Shown here: positions 32,601 through 41,702 of the stretch, piece by piece
How positions within the stretch are numbered: the first letter of the stretch is position 1
Layout of the letters: every line of letters starts with the position of its first letter
Assembly (NCBI RefSeq): GCF_000002875.2
Contig: NC_009403.2
Coordinates: forward strand, 678,502 to 742,501
Reading direction: 5' to 3'
DNA from: Leishmania infantum JPCM5
Lineage: Eukaryota; Euglenozoa; Kinetoplastea; Trypanosomatida; Trypanosomatidae
DNA length: 64,000 nt
The notes under the pieces: generated by a model
Database searches by the model: none
What the model was told of the DNA's origin: nothing
Seen by the model: the letters and a program-made list of their open reading frames with translations, nothing else
Made by a program: the position numbers and the translations under genes

Positions 32601-33512
32601 GTTACTGCGTCGGTTGGTTGCAGACACCTCTTTTCGTCGACTATATCTTTCTTTCGCCCTCGTCTTTTACATCTACTCCCATTCGTTCTCTCATCTCCCT
32701 ATATATTTGTTTTTCCCAACCGCGGCTCTTCCTCTACCTCACTCCCTCGGTGCGTGTGGTGGTGGTTCGCCTCTCTTGTCGATTCCTGTAGTTGTCGCCT
32801 CGTTTCAAATTGTTTTTTCGAAAATCAAGCGTGTGTGTTTGCACGCCTTCCGTGGTTGCTGTCGTTACTGCGTCGGTTGGTTGCAGACACCTCTTTTCGT
32901 CGACTATATCTTTCTTTCGCCCTCGTCTTTTACATCTACTCCCATTCGTTCTCTCATCTCCCTATATATTTGTTTTCCCACCCGCGGCTCTTCCTCTACC
33001 TCACTCCCTCAGTGCGTGTGGTGGTGGTTCGCCTCTCTTGTCGATTCCTGTAGTTGTCGCCTCGTTTCAAATTGTTTTTTCGAAAATCAAGCGTGTGTGT
33101 TTGCACGCCTTCCGTGGTTGCTGTCGTTACTGCGTCGGTTGGTTGCAGACACCTCTTTTCGTCGACTATATCTTTCTTTCGCCCTCGTCTTTTGCATCTA
33201 CTCCCATCCGTTCTCTCATCTCCCTATATATTTGTTCTTCCCACCCGCGGCTCTTCCTCTCCCTCACTCCCTCGGTGCGTGTGGTGGTGGTCGCGCCTCT
33301 CTTGTCGATTCCTGTAGTTGTCGCCTCGTTTCAAATTGTTTTTTCGAAAATCAAGCGTGTGTGTTTGCACGCCTTCCGTGGTTGCTGTCGTTACTGCGTC
33401 GGTTGGTTGCAGACACCTCTTTTCGTCGACTATATCTTTCTTTCGCCCTCGTCTTTTGCATCTACTCCCATCCGTTCTCTCATCTCCCTATATATTTTTT
33501 TTTTCCCACCCG
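23670..33512 (+). repeat. 267-bp satellite array 3 (about 37 units)
   Basis: Long plus-strand array between the flank and the leader of cassette 2. Type-B units, with the TTTTCATCTTTTGCAG core, have their AG near 23754, 24025, 25096 and 26434; all others are type A. Type-B units mark a higher-order period: the sequence from about 24000 repeats from about 25070, four units later. Units around 20-30 kb in several arrays share a one-base loss in TTTGTTTTCCC with CTCAGTGCG. The unit at 27868-28015 is corrupted. Confidence 0.97.
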
Positions 33513-33711
33513 CGTCTGATCGCGTCTGCGGAGGTTCCTCTCTGTGCCCTCTGTGGCTGTGTGCGCTGTTCTACTCGCCCTTTCTCGTGTCGCCGAAGCC
33601 CACGTTCTCGCCCCCTCCGCTCTCCTTGATTCCTGTTCCGGACAACAACTGCGAAGACGGGAAGCAAGGAAAAGGCGGCTCCGCAGCCCCGTATTCGCAC
33701 AAGGAAAGAAA

Positions 33712-33877
33712 CAAGAAAACGCACAAGAAAACGCACAAGAAAACGCACAAACACACAAGAAAACGCACAAACACACAAGAAAACGCACAAACACACAAGA
33801 AAACGCACAAACACACAAGAAAACGCACAAACACACAAGAAAACGCACAAACACACAAGAAAACGCACAAGAAAACG
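33712..33877 (+). repeat. AAGAAAACGCAC short tandem repeat, copy 2
   Basis: About 13 units, with alternating 12-bp and 20-bp spacings caused by an inserted ACACAC. More than twice as long as copy 1. Confidence 0.9.
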
Positions 33878-34516
33878 GAGGCGGCAGGGAAGGCGAAGGG
33901 CAACAACGCAAAAGAAGAAAAGGCGGCGCCGCAGAAACGGGTGGGAGAAGACGGCACACGTCCACTGGGCCGTTCTGGTCATATTTCTCTGCGTGCCTTC
34001 GGTGTTTTTTTTTCTCTCGTTTTTGTGTCTTCTCTTTCCTCTCTTTGTTTTCGAGCCGCTTTTCCGTGCGCCTTATTTGTCCGCCCTCTTCCTCGCCCTT
34101 TCGCATGTCGCCGAAGCCCACGCTCTCGCCCCCTCCCCACCTCCGCCGACATCCCGTCGGAACACGACGAGGACGGCAGGTAAGAAACGGCCGGCTCATC
34201 GCCGACGTTGAGATGCCGCTCCTTACCAGCTGTGCGGTGGTTTCCCTCCTCCTCGTGTGTGTTTTGTGGAGGATGGAGGACGGAGTGGAGCTGTGCGCTG
34301 TGGGACTCGTGTCTTGTTTTGGCTGCCGCGCCTTGCGGATGGCGATGCGGTTCTCTTTGTTCTCACTGCACGCTTTCCTGGTGCTCGTGAGGGCGCACTG
34401 CCCTCTTGCCTATACACTCCTTTTCGTGGCCGGAGGACTCGTTTTGCACGCGTGCGCCCTCCTCTATCTCTCTCTTTCTTTGGGCATGCGTGCTCTTCGC
34501 TCTTCGTGCCCCGCCT

Positions 34517-34530
34517 TTCCTTGCTGGCAG
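34517..34530 (+). promoter_or_regulatory. Probable spliced-leader acceptor, copy 2
   Basis: Same pyrimidine tract and AG as at 6392-6405, 94 nt before the ATG at 34624. Confidence 0.5.
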
Positions 34531-34594
34531 GCTTCGCCGAGCACCACGCCACTCCTCCGGGAAATCAGCCGCAACGAACCACCGTCCGCGAAGA

Positions 34595-34627
34595 ATGAGC
34601 GGAACAACCCAGATTATAGCAGCATGA
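34595..34627 (+). promoter_or_regulatory. Ten-codon upstream ORF, copy 2
   Basis: MSGTTQIIAA frame with its TGA (34625-34627) overlapping the main ATG (34624-34626), exactly as in copy 1. Confidence 0.5.
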
Positions 34628-37600
34628 AGCCGAGCAAGCGAGCAGCAAACCTGGATAGCCGTGGGGCCACAAGTGCAGATCATTCTACAGCGTCTTCTCA
34701 CACAGAGGCGGTGCCGCCGTTGACAGTCGATACATTGACCGTTCCGCTAGTCCACGCCGAGTGCGCACCCGCCACCGCACCGCTGTCGCCAGGAAACGGT
34801 CTTACACCCACACTGGCCGAGTGCGCATCTGAGGCGGCGCGCCGGCCGACCGAGGCGGCGCCGGTGTCTGCAGTGGAGGCTCTGCCTCCGACGCCTGCCG
34901 AGTGCGCATCCGACGCCGCGCCCCAAAAGATCAAGATGACGGCAAGAAAACGTCATGCGACCGCTTCCCTGCATCGTAAGCGGGAGCGTGATGGTGCGTC
35001 TGATTCAAGTTTATGGCCGCTGCATACTCGGCGCGCTCTTGACCCGTCCGCCCACACTGCAGCGCCCCAGCCGAGCGAGGCGGCGCCGGTGTCTGCAGTG
35101 GAGGCTCTGCCTCCGACGCCTGCCGAGTGCGCATCTGAGGCGGCGCCCCAGCCGAGCGAGGCGGCGCCGGTGTCTGCAGTGGAGGCTCTGCCTCCGACGC
35201 CTGCCGAGTGCGCATCCGACGCCGTGCCACAGCCGAGCGAGGCGGCGCCGGCGTCTGCAGTGGAGGCTCTGCCTCCGACGCCTGCCGAGTGCGCATCTGA
35301 GGCGGCGCCCCAGCCGAGCGAGGCGGCGCCGGCGTCTGCAGTGGAGGCTCTGCCTCCGACGCCTGCCGAGTGCGCATCCGACGCCGTGCCACAGCCGAGC
35401 GAGGCGGCGCCGGTGTCTGCAGTGGAGGCTCTGCCTCCGACGCCTGCCGAGTGCGCATCTGAGGCGGCGCCCCAGCCGAGCGAGGCGGCGCCGGCGTCTG
35501 CAGTGGAGGCTCTGCCTCCGACGCCTGCCGAGTGCGCATCTGAGGCGGCGCCCCAGCCGAGCGAGGCGGCGCCGGCGTCTGCAGTGGAGGCTCTGCCTCC
35601 GACGCCTGCCGAGTGCGCATCTGAGGCGGCGCCCCAGCCGAGCGAGGCGGCGCCGGCGTCTGCAGTGGAGGCTCTGCCTCCGACGCCTGCCGAGTGCGCA
35701 TCTGAGGCGGCGCCCCAGCCGAGCGAGGCGGCGCCGGTGTCTGCAGTGGAGGCTCTGCCTCCGACGCCTGCCGAGTGCGCATCTGAGGCGGCGCCCCAGC
35801 CGAGCGAGGCGGCGCCGGCGTCTGCAGTGGAGGCTCTGCCTCCGACGCCTGCCGAGTGCGCATCTGAGGCGGCGCCCCAGCCGAGCGAGGCGGCGCCGGT
35901 GTCTGCAGTGGAGGCTCTGCCTCCGACGCCTGCCGAGTGCGCATCTGAGGCGGCGCCACAGCCGAGCGAGGCGGCGCCGGTGTCTGCAGTGGAGGCTCTG
36001 CCTCCGACGCCTGCCGAGTGCGCATCTGAGGCGGCGCCCCAGCCGAGCGAGGCGGCGCCGGCGTCTGCAGTGGAGGCTCTGCCTCCGACGCCTGCCGAGT
36101 GCGCATCCGACGGCGCGCCACAGCCGAGCAAGGCGGCGCCGGCGTCTGCAGTGGAGGCTCTGCCTCCGACGCCTGCCGAGTGCGCATCTGAGGCGGCGCC
36201 CCAGCCGAGCGAGGCGGCGCCGGTGTCTGCAGTGGAGGCTCTGCCTCCGACGCCTGCCGAGTGCGCATCTGAGGCGGCGCCCCAGCCGAGCGAGGCGGCG
36301 CCGGCGTCTGCAGTGGAGGCTCTGCCTCCGACGCCTGCCGAGTGCGCATCTGAGGCGGCGCCCCAGCCGAGCGAGGCGGCGCCGGCGTCTGCAGTGGAGG
36401 CTCTGCCTCCGACGCCTGCCGAGTGCGCATACGACGGCGCGCCCCAGCCGAGCGAGGCGGCGCCGGTGTCTGCAGTGGAGGCTCTGCCTCCGACGCCTGC
36501 CGAGTGCGCATCTGAGGCGGCGCCCCAGCCGAGCGAGGCGGCGCCGGCGTCTGCAGTGGAGGCTCTGCCTCCGACGCCTGCCGAGTGCGCATCCGACGCC
36601 GTGCCACAGCCGAGCGAGGCGGCGCCGGTGTCTGCAGTGGAGGCTCTGCCTCCGACGCCTGCCGAGTGCGCATCTGAGGCGGCGCCCCAGCCGAGCGAGG
36701 CGGCGCCGGTGTCTGCAGTGGAGGCTCTGCCTCCGACGCCTGCCGAGTACGCATCTGAGGCGGCGCCGGTGTCTGCAGTGGAGGCTCTGCCTCCGACGCC
36801 TGCCGAGTGCGCATCTGAGGCGGCGCCCCAGCCGAGCGAGGCGGCACCGGTGTCTGCAGTGGAGGCTCTGCCTCCGACGCCTGCCGAGTGCACATCTGAG
36901 GCGGCGCCACAGCCGAGCGATTCGGCGCCACAGCCGAGTATGGTGTCGCGGATGTTTGCAGGCAATGCTGCACCTCGCATGTATTTCGCCCCTCACCACC
37001 GTGAGGAGGGAGGCCCCGTTATGGCGATGCGGCCGCCTTCTGGAAGCTGCAGAGTGGACGCGTCGCGTGCGGCGGCACGGCTGGCTGCGGTGTTTGGCGG
37101 GCTGCCGACACTGGAGGTGTCGCCGCCTTCCCGCTGTCCGAAGGTGGTGTTGCCGGCGTCGCAGCATGTGCCGCAAGCGAGCGAGGCGGCGCCGGTGTCT
37201 GCAGTGGAGGCTCTGCCTCCGACGCCTGCCGAGTGCGCATCGGACGCCGCGCCACAGCCGAACGATTCGGCGCCGGTGTCGCTTAGCCACACTCGCCCTC
37301 CCACGCCTGTCGAGTGCGCATCTGAGGCGGCGCCCCAGCCGAGCGAGGCGGCGCCGGTGTCTGCAGTGGAGGCTCTGCCTCCGACGCCTGCCGAGTGCGC
37401 ATCTGAGGCGGCGCCACAGCTGAGCGAGGCGGCGCCGGTGTCTGCAGTGGAGGCTCTGCCTCCGACGCCTGCCGAGTGCGCATCTGAGGCGGGGCCACAG
37501 CCGAGCGATTCGGCGCCACAGCCGAGTATGGTGTCGCGGATGTTTGCAGGCAGTGCTGCACCTCGCATGTATTTCGCCCCTCACCACCGTGAGGAGGGAG

Positions 37601-39330
37601 GCCCCGTTATGGCGATGCGGCCGCCTTCTGGAAGCTGCAGAGTGGACGCGTCGCGTGCGGCGGCACGGCTGGCTGCGGTGTTTGGCGGGCTGCCGACACT
37701 GGAGGTGTCGCCGCCTTCCCGCTGTCCGAAGGTGGTGTTGCCGGCGTCGCAGCATGTGCCGCAAGCGAGCGAGGCGGCGCCGGTGTCTGCAGTGGAGGCT
37801 CTGCCTCCGACGCCTGCCGAGTGCGCATCGGACGCCGCGCCCCAGCCGAACGATTCGGCGCCGGTGTCGCTTAGCCACACTCGCCCTCCCACGCCTGTCG
37901 AGTGCGCATCTGAGGCGGCGCCCCAGCCGAGCGAGGCGGCGCCGGTGTCTGCAGTGGAGGCTCTGCCTCCGACGCCTGCCGAGTGCACATCTGAGGCGGC
38001 GCCACAGCCGAGCGATTCGGCGCCACAGCCGAGTATGGTGTCGCGGATGTTTGCAGGCAGTGCTGCACCTCGCATGTATTTCGCCCCTCACCACCGTGAG
38101 GAGGGAGGCCCCGTTATGGCGATGCGGCCGCCTTCTGGAAGCTGCAGAGTGGACGCGTCGCGTGCGGCGGCACGGCTGGCTGCGGTGTTTGGCGGGCTGC
38201 CGACACTGGAGGTGTCGCCGCCTTCCCGCTGTCCGAAGGTGGTGTTGCCGGCGTCGCAGCATGTGCCGCAAGCGAGCGAGGCGGCGCCGGTGTCTGCAGT
38301 GGAGGCTCTGCCTCCGACGCCTGCCGAGTGCGCATCCGACGCCGCGCCACAGCCGAACGATTCGGCGCCGGTGTCGCTTAGCCACACTCGCCCTCCCACG
38401 CCTGTCGAGTGCGCATCTGAGGCGGCGCCACAGCCGAGCGATTCGGCGCCACAGCCGAGTATGGTGTCGCGGATGTTTGCAGGCAGTGCTGCACCTCGCA
38501 TGTATTTCGCCCCTCACCACCGTGAGGAGGGAGGCCCCGTTATGGCGATGCGGCCGCCTTCTGGAAGCTGCAGAGTGGACGCGTCGCGTGCGGCGGCACG
38601 GCTGGCTGCGGTGTTTGGCGGGCTGCCGACACTGGAGGTGTCGCCGCCTTCCCGCTGTCCGAAGGTGGTGTTGCCGGCGTCGCAGCATGTGCCGCAAGCG
38701 AGCGAGGCGGCGCCGGTGTCTGCAGTGGAGGCTCTGCCTCCGACGCTCGCTGAGTGCGCATGGAACGCTGTGCCGCTGTCGAGGGGGTCTGTTCCACCGC
38801 TGCTATTGCGCGGAGTTGATGCTGAGGCTGAGTTGGCAGCGGCGCAGCTCGTAGTTGCGGCGCGCAGCGCAATGACGCCAGCGCCTGTTTACAGGAGCTG
38901 TCACAAGCCCGTGTATGTGGAACGGGGTGCTGCGTGGGACGCTGAGATGGCGGTGAAAGCGAGTGTGAACCGTCTTCGTTGTCAGGCTTACGGCTCGCCA
39001 GTGCCATATGGCGCGCTGGAGGGGAGTATTATGGTGCCACCGACGCCTTTTGATGACCATTTTCCGGCTTCCTTATTTGGGGGTGAGCACACGGGTGAGA
39101 TCTTGACAGTCCCCAAAAATGTGCTCGTCGCTACNGGAGAAAGGAGGGTCACCGGCAACGCAGGACGCGAGAACGGAAGGCGGAGAAGCAGAGGTCGCCG
39201 ACAGGAGTGTCCACATTTGTGTACACACAAATGCAAGCACACACCGCTCACGAAATGGGTCAATGAAAGGAAAAGCAAACACGCGCCATCCACGGCAGCA
39301 GTATTCCCGGGATACGCAGAATGTGTGTAG
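34624..39330 (+). CDS. Giant Ala/Pro/Glu-rich repeat protein, copy 2 (3' end uncertain)
   Basis: Second copy of the giant frame, with a start region nearly identical to copy 1. It then differs in architecture: one long uninterrupted block of 81-bp units (about 35050-36930), followed by four copies of the VSRMFAG module (from about 36938, 37527, 38035 and 38461) against two in copy 1. The alternative unit PASAVEAL (GCG for GTG) is common here and absent from copy 1. The Cys/Arg-rich C-terminal modules of copy 1 are missing. Instead there is a non-repetitive, protein-like tail (about 38780-39060) that includes GVDAEAELAAAQLVVAARSA and ends near PTPFDDHFPAS. From about 39063 the sequence is a direct repeat of 41556-41702 and includes an N at 39135, so the formal stop at 39328-39330 is probably a chimeric end. 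No family is recognised. Confidence 0.55.
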   Translation: MKPSKRAANLDSRGATSADHSTASSHTEAVPPLTVDTLTVPLVHAECAPATAPLSPGNGLTPTLAECASEAARRPTEAAPVSAVEALPPTPAECASDAAPQKIKMTARKRHATASLHRKRERDGASDSSLWPLHTRRALDPSAHTAAPQPSEAAPVSAVEALPPTPAECASEAAPQPSEAAPVSAVEALPPTPAECASDAVPQPSEAAPASAVEALPPTPAECASEAAPQPSEAAPASAVEALPPTPAECASDAVPQPSEAAPVSAVEALPPTPAECASEAAPQPSEAAPASAVEALPPTPAECASEAAPQPSEAAPASAVEALPPTPAECASEAAPQPSEAAPASAVEALPPTPAECASEAAPQPSEAAPVSAVEALPPTPAECASEAAPQPSEAAPASAVEALPPTPAECASEAAPQPSEAAPVSAVEALPPTPAECASEAAPQPSEAAPVSAVEALPPTPAECASEAAPQPSEAAPASAVEALPPTPAECASDGAPQPSKAAPASAVEALPPTPAECASEAAPQPSEAAPVSAVEALPPTPAECASEAAPQPSEAAPASAVEALPPTPAECASEAAPQPSEAAPASAVEALPPTPAECAYDGAPQPSEAAPVSAVEALPPTPAECASEAAPQPSEAAPASAVEALPPTPAECASDAVPQPSEAAPVSAVEALPPTPAECASEAAPQPSEAAPVSAVEALPPTPAEYASEAAPVSAVEALPPTPAECASEAAPQPSEAAPVSAVEALPPTPAECTSEAAPQPSDSAPQPSMVSRMFAGNAAPRMYFAPHHREEGGPVMAMRPPSGSCRVDASRAAARLAAVFGGLPTLEVSPPSRCPKVVLPASQHVPQASEAAPVSAVEALPPTPAECASDAAPQPNDSAPVSLSHTRPPTPVECASEAAPQPSEAAPVSAVEALPPTPAECASEAAPQLSEAAPVSAVEALPPTPAECASEAGPQPSDSAPQPSMVSRMFAGSAAPRMYFAPHHREEGGPVMAMRPPSGSCRVDASRAAARLAAVFGGLPTLEVSPPSRCPKVVLPASQHVPQASEAAPVSAVEALPPTPAECASDAAPQPNDSAPVSLSHTRPPTPVECASEAAPQPSEAAPVSAVEALPPTPAECTSEAAPQPSDSAPQPSMVSRMFAGSAAPRMYFAPHHREEGGPVMAMRPPSGSCRVDASRAAARLAAVFGGLPTLEVSPPSRCPKVVLPASQHVPQASEAAPVSAVEALPPTPAECASDAAPQPNDSAPVSLSHTRPPTPVECASEAAPQPSDSAPQPSMVSRMFAGSAAPRMYFAPHHREEGGPVMAMRPPSGSCRVDASRAAARLAAVFGGLPTLEVSPPSRCPKVVLPASQHVPQASEAAPVSAVEALPPTLAECAWNAVPLSRGSVPPLLLRGVDAEAELAAAQLVVAARSAMTPAPVYRSCHKPVYVERGAAWDAEMAVKASVNRLRCQAYGSPVPYGALEGSIMVPPTPFDDHFPASLFGGEHTGEILTVPKNVLVAXGERRVTGNAGRENGRRRSRGRRQECPHLCTHKCKHTPLTKWVNERKSKHAPSTAAVFPGYAECV
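35055..36930 (+). repeat. 81-bp coding tandem repeat, block 2
   Basis: About 23 tandem units with three interchangeable positions (PVSA/PASA, ASEAAPQPS/ASDAVPQPS/ASDGAPQPS, and CGC/TAC Cys-Tyr changes at AECA/AEYA). One unit at about 36750 lacks the APQPSEA part. Confidence 0.9.
39063..39212 (+). repeat. 150-bp direct repeat, left copy
   Basis: Matches 41556-41702. Identity is essentially perfect from GTGCTCGTCGCTAC to GACAGGAGTG; the first 60 bp are noisier and include the N at 39135. The pair brackets the ATG8 island. Confidence 0.8.
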
Positions 39331-39546
39331 TCGGCTGAACCGAGGCAACAGGCGGAGCATCACTAACGAATGGAAGATCGAGAGCATCAGCAGAGAGGCT
39401 GCGAGAGGGAGGTACGAAAGCTCGGGGTCGCGGCAGAGAGAAGTGCGAGAAGGGCGCGACAACATGGGGAGAAGACAGCATGAATGAGATCCGCCTCGCT
39501 CTTGCCGACCGCACCAGCACCGCTCTCATTGGGAGGGGCCAAGCAT

Positions 39547-39912
39547 CTAAGCCACGCTCAAGCACGGACTCGCAAAGGCGCCCATGGCCTGCTCGGTGCG
39601 CACGCTCACGTACAGGAAGCCGTCGTCCCGCTTGCAGGCGTCGGCGATGTCGCCGACCGCGGCGGTCACCGCCGGGGCGGAGCCCTCGATGGCGAGCGTC
39701 ACCTTCTTGACGCTGGTGCTGAGCGCCTGGCGCACGGCCGCCTCGAGCTCGGCGACGGTGGCGTCGCGCGGCAGCGCGAGGAAGTGCGCCTTGCTGCCGG
39801 CCTTTTCGGCCGCCTCGACAACCACGGCGACGTGGCCGGGGTACTTGGCCTGCAGGCGCGCGCACTCGGCGCGGCGGGCCTCGACAGGGTTGCTGCTGTG
39901 GTAGGCGGACAT
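39547..39912 (-). CDS. ATG8-like: ATG8-like ubiquitin-fold protein
   Basis: This 121-residue protein has the ATG8/LC3 layout. A basic N-terminal helix (EARRAECARL, 11-20) is followed by KYPGHVAVVVE (23-33), TVAELEAAVRQ (52-62), and DDGFLYVSV (96-104). A glycine at 111 is followed by a ten-residue tail. ATG8 proteins are trimmed by the ATG4 protease to expose that glycine and then joined to phosphatidylethanolamine on the autophagosome membrane. The tail (AFASPCLSVA) would be the removed part. Many residues differ from canonical ATG8: the usual aromatic before the terminal glycine is Met here. That fits the expanded ATG8A/B/C families of Leishmania rather than the single canonical ATG8. The start at 39912 was chosen because the ATG8 fold begins there; the frame is open upstream through the splice region. 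The gene is on the opposite strand from the cassettes. Confidence 0.85.
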   Translation of the reverse strand: MSAYHSSNPVEARRAECARLQAKYPGHVAVVVEAAEKAGSKAHFLALPRDATVAELEAAVRQALSTSVKKVTLAIEGSAPAVTAAVGDIADACKRDDGFLYVSVRTEQAMGAFASPCLSVA

Positions 39913-41286
39913 TGGTGGTCTGGAGAGGGTGCGGTGCGAGGGCAAATGGGCTGCTGCGTGCAGCGGTGCGGCGCAGAGGGGGAGGGAGGGAGGGAGGCAG
40001 GGAGGCAGGGAAGAGGGGGGAGGATAGCGCCGTACATAAGTCGGTTGTCTCCGGACAACGTCGCACGCGGGCCATCCGCCGGGGAGGGGGTCGCGACCGA
40101 GTGGATTAAGAATCCACAATAAAACGATGCTTTATTTCAAGGCTCACCGTTCTCCGCCGCACAAGACGAGGCCAGCTCTACTGTAGGCCTGTCACGGGCC
40201 CTATCGCACGCTGCCAAGCAGCGCTAGACACACGCGTCACGGCAATGCACCGACTCAGTGACCTGAGCGCGGCCTCTGTCTCCAACTCCGCCCGCCCCCG
40301 CCTCGCAGGCTGCACACCGGTGGGCAGTGAGAGTGGGGTGGGCGGGTGGGATACGTTCGAGTTGCGCTGGCACGTTGCCGGGCATGTGGATGGCGCAAAC
40401 GTGCTCGCTGTCGCAGGTCGCACCAAGGCAGCCCCATGCACACCACGGCCGCCGACGTCGGCAGCGAGGAGTCGCGCTGACCCCGCTGCGTCGTAGGCAC
40501 TTGACGCTACCATCACCAGAAGTGCCTTGGCACCGGCAGGGATGGGGAGGAAGCAGGTGTGAGTGTGTGTATGTGGGCACTGGGCCCTGGATACCCCCTC
40601 CTCCCCACGCACTGAGGGATGCTTCCCTTCTTATCAGGGACTGATAACAGGACAAACACAAAAGGCACCATAGCGTTGAAGATGAGCAGAGGGGTGGAGC
40701 GGAAGAAAGGGAGGCGAGGGAAGTAGAGTGTGCATGTTTGTGTATGTGCCTGATCGGCAGCAAGCATCGCGCAGCAGAGGGCGCCCTCAGGCTGACGCAT
40801 TGGGATGCGTTGCGCAGCACTACACCGTGAAGTCTGCTGACCAGGCGAAGGAGAGACGAGCGCCATCCTTCTCTAACAAGGACTGTACACACGCCGTCAC
40901 GCGCTGGTGGATGAGGCGCAAGAGCGGGAGAATGCACGCCGGCGCCTCTCTTCACCTCTTTCTTTTCCCATTTGGAGTTTAATATCCGGGGGGGGAGCAT
41001 GACAGCCTGTGCACATTGAGGGAGCGGAGATGCGGGAGACAGGGCAGAGGAGGAAGCGGGAGCAGGGGAGAGGACGGCGAGGCTACCGAAGAGCCTCACC
41101 GCCGGATTTCCCCCTGCCCCTGTCTCTCGCTGGTCTCCGTGGAAAGGACCGGGAGATCGCCAACGCAGGCAAAACACAAAAGACAAGAATGGAGTCACAC
41201 TCGACTGCGAGCCTAAACAAGAGAACGCGCAGGGAAGTGAGAGCGGGCACAGAAAAAGGACAACGAGCATCGCGTGGGTGTACTCC
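39913..41286 (-). other. Spacer upstream of the ATG8-like gene
   Basis: About 1.4 kb of ordinary complexity without a convincing gene. A long minus frame (40224-41297) is open, but its translation is rich in Cys, Ser, Leu and Pro with no recognisable domain and overlaps the coding-like scrap at 41287. Most likely intergenic DNA and UTRs of the minus-strand unit. Confidence 0.4.
39951..40020 (-). promoter_or_regulatory. Polypyrimidine tract and splice acceptor of the ATG8-like gene
   Basis: On the minus strand a clean CT-rich tract (plus-strand purines 39974-40020) is followed by CACGCAG and CAG, with AG at about 39951-39955. Spliced-leader addition here would give a 5' UTR of about 40 nt. 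Confidence 0.6.
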
Positions 41287-41421
41287 TCATGCCGCACCGG
41301 CCACGGGCGCGGGTTTCAAGAACGGGATGAGGTAACGCCGCCACTCATCTCGCAGGCCACGGTCCCAGGTGCCACTCTCACCTACGGAGGTCGCTGGGTA
41401 AAAGAAGTACCGAAGACGACG
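41287..41421 (-). pseudogene. Possible C-terminal coding scrap
   Basis: On the minus strand, 44 codons run from after a TAA (41422-41424) to a TGA (41287-41289). They read like a real C-terminus rich in Trp, Tyr and Phe (for example RYFFYPATS, GTWDRGLRDEWRRYLIPFLK). It lacks an ATG. It could be the end of the MBOAT gene truncated at 47341, with the middle lost or displaced by the inverted array. That link is an inference from strand, order and aromatic content only. Confidence 0.3.
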
Positions 41422-41555
41422 TTACGGCCCACCCATGGCGTAAAAACAGAAAGAGAGAAAACAGGGAAAAACATGCGGTGGAGTGTGGTGACGCCACCCG
41501 CCTCCGCATCCGCACTCTCGTAGCGACACACGCTACATACAGACGCACAGCGACG

Positions 41556-41702
41556 GCAGTCTTTATGTGGGGGCTAGAGCACACGGTTGAGATCATCGAC
41601 AGTCACAGAAAAGTGTGCTCGTCGCTACGGGAGAAGGGAGGGTCACCGGCAACGCAGGACGCGAGAACGGAAGGCGGAGAAGCAGAGGTCGCCGACAGGA
41701 GT
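41556..41702 (+). repeat. 150-bp direct repeat, right copy
   Basis: Second copy of 39063-39212. It passes at about 41702 directly into inverted 267-bp satellite. Confidence 0.8.

Larger units (their letters stand above)
33513..34623 (+). repeat. Leader segment of cassette 2
   Basis: Same content as 5491-6499, but with a longer AAGAAAACGCAC array (33712-33877). It ends at the conserved ATGA start of copy 2 of the giant gene. The acceptor AG is at 34529-34530 and the small upstream ORF starts at 34595. Confidence 0.8.

Noticed and set aside
40090..40125. tRNA-like D-arm (GACCGAGTGGATTAAG)
   Set aside because: No matching T-arm box (GGTTCGAATCC type) or acceptor stem within tRNA distance on either strand.
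40224..41297. 357-codon minus frame upstream of the ATG8-like gene
   Set aside because: Cys/Ser/Pro/Leu-rich translation typical of antisense of purine-rich spacer, no domain, and overlaps the better coding-like scrap at 41287-41421 in another frame.
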